Both the position numbers and the translations under genes were made by a program. A DNA stretch of 64,000 nt from Siderastrea siderea (taxonomy: Eukaryota > Cnidaria > Anthozoa > Scleractinia > Rhizangiidae). Below are positions 45,493-56,002 of the stretch, one piece after another. The notes beneath the pieces are model-generated. The model was not told the origin of the DNA, searched no databases, and saw only the letters and a list, made by a program, of their open reading frames with translations. Location: assembly GCA_964030785.1 (NCBI GenBank), contig OZ034971.1:36441804-36505803 (forward strand). The letters are read 5' to 3'. Within the stretch, counting starts at the first letter, position 1, and each line of letters begins with the position of its first letter.

Positions 45493-47294
45493 CTAAAAGA
45501 AGATTAAAAATTAAATAAGCGTCAGAGTATTTCTTATTTCCAGCCTTACGGAGTTTAGTCTTACTTCAGGTTTGATGAAGCTCATGCGCAAATAAATGTT
45601 ACCAGTAGGTGCTACAATTAGGGGATAGGTTTCATGCATTAATTAAATTGTATTTTTTGGACCAAAATAGTCCAAAGAACATTTTGGAGCATGTCAACTC
45701 TCCATCCTCGATGCCAAGTTTAGTTTAGTGTGGAGGTATTAAGAAAGTACCACCGCGAGTTTCATTCGTGAAGATACCTTTAGATAAAACAAGAAGTGAC
45801 GTTTCATTGGAATACCCAAGTATCTTAGCGTTAACAACCCAGATAATTCCATGAGTCCTTGTCCTAAACAAACTCACCTTTCATACAGTTTTTGACAATT
45901 TGTATTCATTTACTTGCTTTACCTTAAACTTAACTTTACTCGTCTGATAAACATCCAATCTAGGTTCTCATTGATTCAACACACATAGCTAAGCAGCGGA
46001 CAACCCTTCAGTTTCAAAAGTTTTTCCATAAATATGGCAAAAAAATCAGCAACGATCGCCGAAGCTGAGCATTTAATAAAACAAACTATTATTCCACTCG
46101 CGATTGCTGGATATGAGGTCAAATATATGTAACAATTAATTTGGCGATATACACACCTCCTTGGTTATCCATGCTCGTGGAATGTCCAATGCGTGCTCTG
46201 AAATCTCAGTAAACGTTATTTTTTTTCCTTTTTTTTTTTTCGGGCATTGGGGACGTTTTTCACAAATTACCCGTGAAAGTGACTAGTTATTCACACAAGC
46301 ATTACTTACCTCTTTGCCTTAAACCAAGTGAACAATGGTAGTGTACCCCACACTACGTTTGGCTGAGTTTTTTTACAAAACAACAACAAAACTTATTTTA
46401 TGGGGACGTTGACTTTGTCCTTTTCAGTTGGTTGACGTTATGGATATCGCAAAAATGTCACTGGTATCCGCAAAAATTTAGCCAATCAGTTTTACCCAAG
46501 TTTTAACCTCTCCAAAATGAAAGGCTTTGGAGCATCTCAGTGATGGAAAAAGTGACGATGAAAATTATCTACAAACTACAAACCCTCAGACTACAACTGA
46601 ATCATACATCAGTATTAATGCAACTGAAAGCTTCACACACCCCTGGTATCAGTAGCTGTAGAATATTCAGGACACGCTGCAAGGCAATGGAAACCTGCAA
46701 TATTTTTCTTAATACAGAAGTTCGCCCAATGGCCGCTGTAGCATGCGTCAATGAAGATCATTGGGTAGTACACTCCTTCTGGTATCATGTCAAAAATGTC
46801 TTGAATACTGATTGTCCCATCAGCAAAGCACCAGTTTCCAGTTCCAATTTCTCCATGTCCAGTGTAGTACAACATTGGTTTGGTCTTCTTACGTTTGCAG
46901 ATATCAAACAATTTACTGATATGTCCAAGAGCTACGGACTTGGTTAAGTAAAGATCCATGACCCTGTTGTGCAAGTGAGCTTTATTTTCCAGTATGCAAT
47001 GTTGCATGTTGGCTATGTCATGAGCAACACCTGCAAGAAATGCACCGCTCCTGTCTTGAGGAGCATCCCGAGGTCTTCTTTCAGAAATATGGATGTTTCC
47101 TGGAGGATTTGAAGCACCTGCAAGTAGTAACCACTGAGGCTCAGCTGTAGTTGGCTTCCACTGTGACCACAAGTCAATTCGACCAACGTAGGGGCCCTGT
47201 GCAATTGCAGAACCAGCAAGACTGGTCATGGTTCTAACACGGGAATTTGGAGTACTTGGTTGGCGGCCTCTGTTATTTGGGCTTGTTTGGTTAC
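44627..47294 (-). CDS. Caspase-like (C14) protease fused to DUF7477-like repeats, copy 1 (5' end not found)
   Basis: Gene-level entry for exons 46641-47294 and 44627-45492, joined in phase 1. The upstream exon supplies a caspase-like domain and the downstream exon completes its last strands (GEGGDLTLFMTGKK), then encodes about 250 residues of repeats. Catalytic residues are visible: His in MLYYTGHGEIGTGNW and Cys in IFIDACYSGHW. The repeats have the form W-x-GxxI-x-FxVVMTKG, recalling the region named DUF7477 in plant casein-kinase-like proteins (from memory; a profile search is needed). The exon begins at an acceptor in phase 1 (CTCAG|GT AAC CAA), so a start exon lies further upstream and was not identified. 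No signal peptide or membrane helix is seen, so it is probably cytosolic. A role in cell death or immunity is inference. Confidence 0.75.
45493..46640 (-). other. Intron between caspase-like and repeat exons, copy 1
   Basis: About 1.15 kb, similar throughout to the copy 2 intron. It holds a possible alternative first exon (46157-46172) and a donor-like GTAAGTAATG near 46305-46314 that is also present in copy 2. The frame before the second site has a stop. Confidence 0.55.
46641..47294 (-). CDS. Caspase-like domain exon, copy 1
   Basis: 654 nt, acceptor TTTATCTCAG, donor CCAGGG|GTGTGT. It opens with a polar stretch (NQTSPNNRGRQPSTPNSR), then WLLLAGASNPPG, GAFLAGVAHDIANMQ, LYYTGHGEIGTGNW and PMIFIDACYSGHW, and ends ACPEYSTATDTRG. 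The order matches the p20-like core of caspase-fold peptidases. The polar leader and a missing first exon leave the N-terminus open. Confidence 0.8.
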
Positions 47295-47327
47295 CTGAGA
47301 TAAAATTACGGCTTTTTTAAGGCACTT

Positions 47328-47471
47328 AACGACTACAAGTCACTTTGTCCAACATAGGAACCTTGTGCAATTGTAGAACCAGCAAAACGTGACGTAGTTC
47401 TAATAAGGGAATTTGGAACTTGAATTGCATGCTTGATTGGAGCCCTCTGTTATTTGCACTTTACTGGTTAG
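47328..47471 (-). pseudogene. Relic of a duplicated caspase-like exon start
   Basis: On the minus strand, acceptor-like CTTCAG is followed by sequence whose frame gives PNSLIRTTSRFAGSTIAQGS and YVGQSDL, then a TAG. It parallels PNSRVRTMTSLAGSAIAQG-PYVGRIDLW of the intact exon just downstream. It is an exon fragment left by an older tandem duplication. Confidence 0.75.
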
Positions 47472-48149
47472 CTGAAGTAAAGATATGACTTTTTTTAGCT
47501 ACTTAGTTATTTATTTTGTTACTTTAGTTAGTGAGTTTTAATGTTTTAAGTGTTTTTTTTGTTTTGTTTTTTGGTGGGGGCACCTTAAGATTGCGACAAG
47601 AATAATAAACCGCGAAAACAAAACAGCCTCAAAATACATTTTAAAGATTAAAGTTAAATCGTCGAAAGGAATTTTTGTGCTTTTTTGTGCTTGCAGCATT
47701 GTCGCAAAATTCGTCTTTTAATAAGAATCATTTATTCTTTTAAGGTATTGGTGTATAAACTTCATCCATGTTTGCATATTTTTTTCTTTTTCTCGGAGCG
47801 TTGATCCCTTTCTTAAATATGCGTCTGCATTTTCAGATTCATAACTAGCACTTTGTACGTGTAATCGGTTTACAATATAAAACCACTGAGATCACATAAG
47901 GATGCCACAATTGAAACAACTATTTCATGTCTGAGATGGATGTAGCAATAGTTTTATTTCCTTTTTTGTAGGGAGTAGATGGATCGAAACAGAAAGTTTT
48001 ATTAAAGATCTTTTTCACGGATCAGTAAATTTCTCCAAATTCTAATCTATCATCGCAATGAGAGCTTACTTTTGCATTGCGCCGGCGAGAATTCAGTGTA
48101 TTGCTGCTTTTCCAAGCTAATGGTACGGTTCTTGTTCTTGCGAACAAAT

Positions 48150-48520
48150 AGGCGTAGTCGTAGGCGTAGTCGTATAAAAGGTAACTGTAAAAAATGTTTG
48201 TAGGTACGATTTGTCACTTTGAAAGTGTCAACAATGTTTATGTGTCTTGTCTCGTGGCTAATGTGGCTACGACGGTTATACGTTCTACCCGCCTGGTACC
48301 GAAAGAAATGCAAAATTACAATTCTTACAATAATTACTTTTTTCATCTCGGAATGGTCCTAAGACCTTAAATGTGTATCGCCACAATGGAAATTTATTCT
48401 AACTTTTTGAAACAATGGATATTAATTGTTAAGATTTCTATTAACCGTAATGGAAAGAAATTAACCGTTAACCGTAAAAACAGGCAAAATTTTAACCGTT
48501 AACCGTAAATCCACGACCCC
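48150..48520. repeat. TAACCGT-rich dispersed repeat
   Basis: GTAGTCGTATAAAAGGTAAC, GGCTAATGTGGCTACG and repeated TTAACCGTTAACCGTAA are shared with about 59540-59750. Confidence 0.65.
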
Positions 48521-49474
48521 ATTGAGACCCTCATCTTAATGATGGATTACTGCAACAGTTGGCAGGTGTCGATAGATTCAGCAAAAGTTGATTCCTTCTT
48601 CGATCAAGTGAACTTCTAGGTTCTAGGTCACAAGTACATCTAAGAATCTAACCTGGTCTTAATAGTAGGTCGCTGTTCTTATCTCTCGGGCGTACAAAAA
48701 GGAGGGGTGGCATCCCCCCGCCGCCCATAAGGTTTTACTTTTCCTAGACGATTTTTGTCAGCACCTGCCGTTTTCAGTAGCTGTACGCATATCCCTTGGA
48801 CACATTTTCACATAAGTTTGGTGAGAAGCCGTTGCTATGGTTAAGTGATATGACGTCATAAATAGCAGGTGGTCGAGCCATTTTTGGGTAAAAATGTGTG
48901 TTTTTCACCTTTTATGGGTGCAAAAAGCAAAAATTGTCCGCAAAGCAGCAAAGTGTTTAATTAAGACGGCCCCCCGCGAAGCGCGGCCGCCTTTTAGTTT
49001 TGCGAAAGCGCATTCCTTTCGTAGGTTCTTGAAGGTCACGGATGGTTGATTGGTATGTTAGTGATATCTATTAGAACAGGAGGGGTGGGTAAAACTGAGT
49101 TACCGATATAATTATTTACGTTACTAGAAGAAGACTGTTGCGAAGAGGTGCCGATTCATGGAAACGTTTAGGCTACTTTTTGGACTACTGACACCATGTT
49201 CTTCAGTTGCCGAATAAGTTTCCAGAACTGATTTAACACAACCAGACGTAAAGTTGTTTTAAATTACCTAACAACTTCAACCTAGGAATGACCTTTCCAC
49301 AAGAAGGTAGTCACGTAAAACAGGTAACACAATTCTATAAAATGCACAGCATTTTTGATATTGACAATATGGCTGTAGTTGAATTCAGTTCTGTAGGAGA
49401 TTTAATTCTAGTGGCTCGCAAATTAACGTCAGCTTGTAGGAGCCGTCTTTAATAAGTCAAGTAAGATAAAAAAG

Positions 49475-49634
49475 CAATGCTGATTCAACGGTAGGGAAAC
49501 TGTATATTTACCAATATTTCAAAAGGCACAGCCTTTCTTCTTCAGGGTCTTACAGAGAATGACTCTAAGGGTAAAAAAGTTACAATTTAAACTAAGGGTA
49601 TATACAGTTTCTCTACCGTTGAATCAGCATTGCC
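49475..49634. repeat. Inverted repeat pair, ~38-bp arms
   Basis: CAATGCTGATTCAACGGTAG plus GGAAACTGTATAT on the left is inverted at about 49597-49634. Between them lies AAAGGCACAGCCTTTCTTCT, a wording I have seen in retroelement ends. Confidence 0.8.
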
Positions 49635-50106
49635 CTTTTATCGTACTTGGTTCTTTATTTCTTGCTGGTTAGATCCTTTACTACAGGATCTGCCGGTACT
49701 TTTTATTTTGTTACGGTGGTCCATGCAAAGTTTACTGTTTTTAATAAGCCACAGGTTTTTATGTTATGCCATATTTTACATGTCGAGCATAAAAAATTTT
49801 CAATTTCTGGCGTTTTTTGATGATTTCAAAGAAGGCGGCCATATTGGTCACCATCTTGGATGACGTCACAGGCCCCCACCAGCGCCTCCACCCATAAAAT
49901 ATACCTCATCTTGAAGAGCACTTTCTATCAGAGGCAAAATCTTTCTGAAATATTGAAACACAGCAAAAACCCAGGGAAGGGTTCCATCAACTCCGGCCAC
50001 CCAACTCTTGTACCACGGTGGGGGTTTGACTTTGCTTGTACGTCCGACGGTTAATGTAAGGGTTAATGTTGCGGAAACAAGCCAAGTTACTTTAGCATTT
50101 TGTCCT

Positions 50107-51860
50107 TTCCACAAATTTACGTGTAATTACGGGAATCCCCTAATTCCTAGTAGAAACTGCTCATGTGATAATCATGTGGATTAACCGTGTCATAGCCAGC
50201 CAATAGCTACAATAATAAGGTTGTTTTAGATTACTCAGCCTTAAGCATCTAACATTGTTTTTCAAAGCCATCTTAGTAGGGAAGTGGTTGAGTTTTTTTC
50301 CAGAGCCAGCAAAAAGTGTTTTTGGTCTTAACCATTTTTGTTTTATTTAATATGTAAGAATTTTCCCAGTCTTAGCAAGTTGTATTCGTTGTATGTTCAA
50401 AGCTTCACCACAATCCATTATGAAATTGAGCCCATTAAAACACGTGGGCCGTAAAATTAGGGTACCCGTGATGCTTTGCGCGCCCACAAAGGTTACCGCT
50501 ACCGGAAGTCGCCCTTTTGAGTCTCAGCATGAGAATGCTCGAGAGTATTGGGCTATTAAATTCGCCACAGACAAAAGAAATTGAATAGAGACAATGAAAT
50601 AAGTAAGATCGTAAAGCGACGTTAATGTTCCATTATATTGCAAAACGAAGCCCACTTTCTGCTGTCATGTGATTCTGTCATGTTTTATTAAAAATGATAC
50701 ATATTGCGGCAAACATTCTGTATTCCTTCAGTAGAACCGAATAGACGAAAATGGATAACAGTAACACGCATTTATTTAACGGATCAACATTGAACAAATT
50801 GATCGATGAAGTCACTTCCTAAATTAACACTAGGCCTGTACCACCAGGCGTTAGATCTTGGGAAGCAGCATGAAGAAGAAGCGATTTTGAAGTTGCATTA
50901 CTTCTTCTTGGTCATTTGATCTGGAGAAACTAGGAAACAGTTTCAGTATGATCATTTCCAAGAATCAGGAGCTACTGTTTCTTTAAATCACGGTTGAATA
51001 ACTGCTGCTGAATATTACAGTCTCGGTGTTGTAAGACTTGCAAGGAAACACGGAATGAAACAATGAAACGAGGTTTCCTTTGGGTAAACGAATTATAGTT
51101 ACGATGGTTGTTTGAAATCATCCGTTACATATAAATATATTCGGCGAGAGTTTAGGACATTGCTCGCTAAACTTTCCTTTTTAGTACCAATCGATCACTC
51201 GTCTTTAACGTGCAGCAAGCGGGAATTCCACTCCAGACCAATACTGAATTAACTGTAAAACAGTGTAAAATAGATCGTATAATTACATGATCTACAACAT
51301 ATCTTTGCGCAAACAAAATTTATTCAAATTGAATTACTTGTATAAACTGTATAAATTGCTGTTGAGTAGGAGCGTTTTTCACGTATTTGCCAAATACTCG
51401 ATTTTTCTTAGCTTGAGAACAAAGAAAGTCTGCTTGAGGTCTACGTGGGATATGTTCCTGTTTGGTCAGACAAGCGGAATTAAAACAGTGAAACGATATT
51501 TACCTTGATTTGAGGGAAAGAATTTTACTTTCGATGCTTGTTTGAAATTATCAGCTACAAGAAAATTCGGCGATAGTTTAGGCGGTTGCCCGCTTATCTT
51601 TAATGTTTTTGACTAGTCTGATCAATCGATCATTCGTTTACTGTGTAATGACTGTTACAGCAACTTCACCACAATTGATTCTACCGTCTAATTACGTGAT
51701 GTAACAAAAAACGAATTCAAATGAAGTGTCCTGTATATGTTGCTCTCGATAAGAAGTGCCTATCTGCTATCAAAGTAAACGACTGCTCGGGACCTTATTA
51801 GGCCTAAGTAAAATGCCTGTTACCAATTTTGCCTATTCCTTTCGAAACTTCTGGACCTTA
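50107..51860. repeat. Duplicated upstream block, copy 1
   Basis: From CTAATTCCTAGTAGAAACTG to TTTCGAAACTTCTGGACC, this matches 60090-61725 nearly throughout. A third, decayed copy lies at about 62525-63520. It has no coding frame I can support. Confidence 0.85.
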
Positions 51861-51877
51861 ACACCCGATGACGCAAA

Positions 51878-53703
51878 CAGTCCAGAGCATTTCCACTTTT
51901 GGAAATGTGCGAAACAATAGCGTGATGTCACAGCATGGCGGCTTTGAAATGTTACCGAGTGGATTCAACTGAAAGTTTTAATTTGCATTTTTTCGAGCCT
52001 TCCCAGCCTGCTTTGCCCGTCCATAAGAAACACGACGACAAAGACAGCATTGAAAAAGTGTTGTGCAGGATATTGTGGTAAATGGTGGCGAAATATGTGC
52101 TTAGGTGAGGTTTTACTTTCGACCCACGTCAATTTTGCTTGTTTTCTCGAGCGCTTATTCATCTTCAAATTACTATATCTCTCGTGAAAATTTTTTCTAG
52201 GCTTTGAAAAACTTCAGAGGCATTCTGTAGGTATTCTAGTTGTTTAGTGCGAAACCTGGCGATGGGCCGCGCTTTTGATGGGCCGGCCGCGCTTTGTTTT
52301 GTGAATCAATTTGTGGAACCAAATGCCATTGCTCTGAACAAGTCTATTTGGGCGCCGAGCCTTTTCCTTCGTTTCAGGATGCATATCAGAGATCGTTGCA
52401 GGGTATGTGCTGGACTGGTATATAGTGATAAGAGAACATGTGAGGTTTCTTTGTCTGAGTCAGAGTCCAAGGCTCTATATGGAACGTCGATATCGGAAAA
52501 GGCTTGGCCGAAATCCAACCAGTCAAGATTTGCTAATAGACCTGCTAACGACAGAAGGAGACCTGAATCTTCTAGAGAGTCTTACTGACACATGTTTGAC
52601 TAAATTAGCGTTCAGCCCTTTGTTTGGCAGGTTGCATAGCTGTAAAGAAGCTACAACTTCAATTTCTTGACTAAAGGGTTGTATGGATCAAACTCCGTGA
52701 TGCGAAACACCATCTTGCAACAGTATCACGACAAGCTGGGCCCGGCGTTTCAAACAATAATCTGGCGGTGCAGACAATATGTTTATCCTTTATCGTCGGA
52801 AATTCGTTCACAACAGGCTCAAAACCTATCAAGGTCCTAATTGAGCTAAACGTAACTTACCTAATATGCCAAGAACGGCATTAAAACTACTTTAAGTCGC
52901 TCAGCAGACAGAATCGGAACAATCACACCAAAGCTGCAGGCCGATCCAGAAACACATCAGATATGACCTTGATATGACCTTCAGTGTTGTGCTTTATTAA
53001 TTTGTTTCTATCTACCATCGGTTGAGGGCAAATCGATGAAACTGTTTAAGACAGAGAATTGAGCTACGAAATATGGATCTGTAAAGCTGTTCATGAGTTA
53101 ATAAAAAGATATAAGCTTACTCTGTTTTACCTGTGTTAAATCATTTCATATGGCGGCAAATGTGTCCTAATATTTGTACTGTTGCGCGACCACTGATTAG
53201 AAGCGAAATTCAAGCGCTATTCGCAATTCAGTCATTCCTGGCTAAAGAATATCGAATCCATGGTTCTCTTTTTGTACCCAGCTTATCCAGGCCAGAAATA
53301 AACGAAAATAGATTTGTCTTCACATGGTTTCCTTTTATTCATCTGAAACAGACGACCCGATCTGTTACGAACCGCAGCGGGGAACCGCAGCCGTCTGCAC
53401 GACTAGAAGAAAAATAAGCTTCATACAAGCGCTTGACAAGCGCTCATCGCAACTTATTCCTGGCTAAAAGATGTTTAAACCATGTTTCTGCAAGCAGTCA
53501 ATCCCAGGCAGTAATAAACGTAAATATTGACTGTAAATATTGCTGGATTGTTCCATTCAAATCTGAGAACTTCATCAACTATCATGAAATCTCATGAAAA
53601 CAGGCCCCGCAGCAGGTGACTCCAAAGTCGCGCTCTAATTGGATAATTGTTTGTTTTGGTCCCCCGGTCAAAACATTTCCAAAAGTGGAAATGCTCTGGA
53701 CTG
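51878..53703. mobile_element. TIR element, 1.83 kb, CAG...CTG ends
   Basis: CAGTCCAGAGCATTTCCACT plus TTTGGAAATG at the left, with the exact inverted copy at the right. CAG...CTG termini are usual in hAT elements, but no 8-bp target duplication is visible. Internal frames of 70-113 residues are unrecognised. It lies at the right limit of the 50.1-51.9 block and is absent from the paralogous place near 61.73 kb. Confidence 0.75.
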
Positions 53704-53713
53704 ATTACAAGAG

Positions 53714-54295
53714 TATATGAATGAATGTTTATGAATGAATGTTTATTTCCCATGAAGTGATTTAAGTACATTAGAATGAATACTAATTTAATAACTTGGG
53801 AGGAAGACTATAGAAACCCTCACGGGCTTTTACAAAGTAGTCCCCCTTTTGTAACAATTATCAAAAAAAATACATTCAATTTGTATCAGTCAGGTAGTAA
53901 GATTACAGTAGTAAGATTTTATACATGTACAATATTAAGATCCCTCTAATTAAGTAATTTCTTATTTTTTATTTATACTGAGCTATCGCTGCTAAGGATA
54001 AAATATATTGTTTCAGTTTCTTTTTAAAAATTTTTAAAGACACTGAGTGTTTGATGAACAAAGGTATTCTATTCCAAAAGTCAATTATTTTGTTTCTTGT
54101 CGAATATTTTCCGTAATTTGTTCTGTTATAAGTTTTATGAAGTTGCTTTGAGTTTCTAGTATTATATTCATGAACTTGCGCATTTTCTAAGCAGAAGTCA
54201 CTAAAATAGAGTGGAAGTACTTTATTGCTAAGACTGAAACTGAAGGAGCCGATTAAGAAATCATTAATGGTATATATTTAAAAGATTCAGCTGTG
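53714..54295 (-). pseudogene. LINE 3' end: reverse transcriptase C-terminus
   Basis: On the minus strand: LSNKVLPLYFSDFC, YNTRNSKQLHKTYNRTNYG, KIIDFWNRIPLFIKHSVSL and KIFKKKLKQYIL. This is the familiar C-terminal piece of CR1/L2-like reverse transcriptases. It ends at a stop, followed by a 3' UTR and a tail of repeated ATTCATTCATAAAC at 53714-53750. 5'-truncated. Confidence 0.82.
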
Positions 54296-55136
54296 TAAAG
54301 AATATACTATTCAGTAACAAAGTCACACGAAAGGTTGGTAAACTGCATACCCGGTTTAAACCTGAAACCTAGAATCTTTCAAACCAGAAACTATTAATGA
54401 ATCAAATGGTGGCAAAAAGGGGTTTCCATTAAGGTGCATGATCATATTTCAAATGAAAAAAGGAACTAGTAATAAATTCTGACAGCTGTGCTCAAGCATA
54501 CACATATACAAAGTGAACCGTCAGTCTACTACACTAAGATGCCTCTTGCAAATCACGCGTATAGCTTTACGGAACGGAACTCACAATAGCCTGAAAACAA
54601 CTCATTCATTTACTGTTTTGGAAGAAACAAAGTAAGCTTAGAATTACAACAACTATTAGATTATACAAATGATGTCTTGAGCAGCTAGAAGCTACTGCTA
54701 AGCTTGTTTTTTATTTCTGGACCCCGCAATATTCGAAACTAGTTGTTTTGAAACGGCATAATTAATAATCCATAACCTAGATTACAATCTATAAACTAGT
54801 TCTGGAATGTAATCAAAGTAAATGAGTTACCCACCGCATTGCAGCTTTTAAACCATATTTATTCGTGTAATAATGTATTTATTTAGTTATTTTTTGCAGT
54901 TTTGGGGAGCAAAACAATAATGTATTTAAGGTCTCAAGTGCAAAGCTTGACTAAAAAAGGGTAAAATCTAGGATTAGAGTCAATGTAATGACCTGTAGGG
55001 TACTTTTATAGAGATATATCGATTCGATTTATGCAATGTTCTGAGATACTGTTTGTAGTTCTTAGACCAGCAGCCAGCTTCTTCATCCAAACTGTAAGGA
55101 GAAGATTTCACAGTTATAAAATTTCCTTGGGGGTGT

Positions 55137-56002
55137 CTATCTCAACTTAAAGTTATAACAACCTTCCCAGTCCGATATATTTTTGTCGGTTGTCATCACA
55201 ATTAGAAGTTTGTTATCAGTTGGATCTTTGAATTCGATGGTAGGATAGAATCCCTCTTTATATTTCTCTTCAAACCAATTATCAAAAGCAGCATTTCCCT
55301 CTTTAGTTCTTAGATCAAACCAGCGGTAACACTGTCCCTCTGGCATCTCTGTCATTACAACAAAATACCGCCCCAGTCCAGATGAGTAACATATTCCTGT
55401 TATCGCTTTGCCTTCTTTGTACTCGCTTTGGATTTCAGTTTCAGTATCTTTCCATGTATTACGAGTAAACTGACACTGTGCTCTGTCTTTGTATTCCTTT
55501 GTGCCCTTTGTCATAACGACATAAAATGTTGAATCCCGGGAAGCACATGCAGTAATGCGAAAACCTTCATCAAATTTCTCTTGTACTTTGGATGTGTCCG
55601 TTACTATTTCTTGATGTGTGCCAAAGTTTCCCATGAAGAATACTCCAAATCCGAATTTCTCATCACAAGCAAGAGAATATATGTTCGACTTTCCATTCCA
55701 CTCTTCTTTGACAAATTTAAGAAAGTTGTCGTAGTTATTTCGCATCCCCCAAGTAAGAGCAGGTCTTCGATTGTACAGTTTTGAAGTCGCAAAACATCCA
55801 CAGAAGTATCCATCATGCATACTTTGTGAGATCAAAATTCTTTCCGAATTTATGATGCTGCTGCTGATAAAATCAGTGTAATTAACTGTGTTAAATCCAC
55901 TGCTAACCGGAAAATCGCGTCTATTTCCTCCACTGTACATAGGTTCAGTACAAGGACGTAATTTCTTTCCAGTCATGAACATAGTCAAATCGCCACCTTT
56001 AC
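55137..56002 (-). CDS. DUF7477-like repeat exon, copy 2
   Basis: Acceptor TCTTCTTTTAG, to a stop. Starts with GKGGDLTMFMTGKKLRPC. The last repeats (ITGICYSSGLGRYFVVM, EMPEGQCYRWFDLRTKEG, KLLIVMTTDKNISDWEG) are strongly changed from copy 1 while the reading frame is kept. Confidence 0.8.

Larger units (their letters stand above)
43762..47345. repeat. Segmental duplication, copy 1 of gene block
   Basis: Sequence from AGAGTATATTATTCAGTAAC through the first caspase-like gene to about 47345 matches 54298-57870 at an offset of about 10.53 kb, in introns as well as exons. Confidence 0.88.
47472..55136. other. Between the two caspase-like genes: repeats and duplicated upstream units
   Basis: No complete gene seen. 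Contents: a TAACCGT(TA)A-type repeat (about 48150-48520), an inverted-repeat element around 49475-49634, a duplicated block (50107-51860), a 1.83-kb TIR element (51878-53703) and a LINE 3' end (about 53714-54295). From 54298 copy 2 of the gene block begins. The start exon of gene copy 1 is probably hidden here. Confidence 0.5.

Noticed and set aside
46205..46395. Extra exon ending at the conserved GTAAGTAATG in the caspase-like gene intron
   Set aside because: The frame needed to join the flanking exons has a stop (TAA) in both copies. Direct joining of the two main exons gives a sensible caspase C-terminal strand.
52247..52588. 113-residue plus-strand frame inside the 1.83-kb element
   Set aside because: No transposase or other family recognised. 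Overlapping frames on both strands are equally open.
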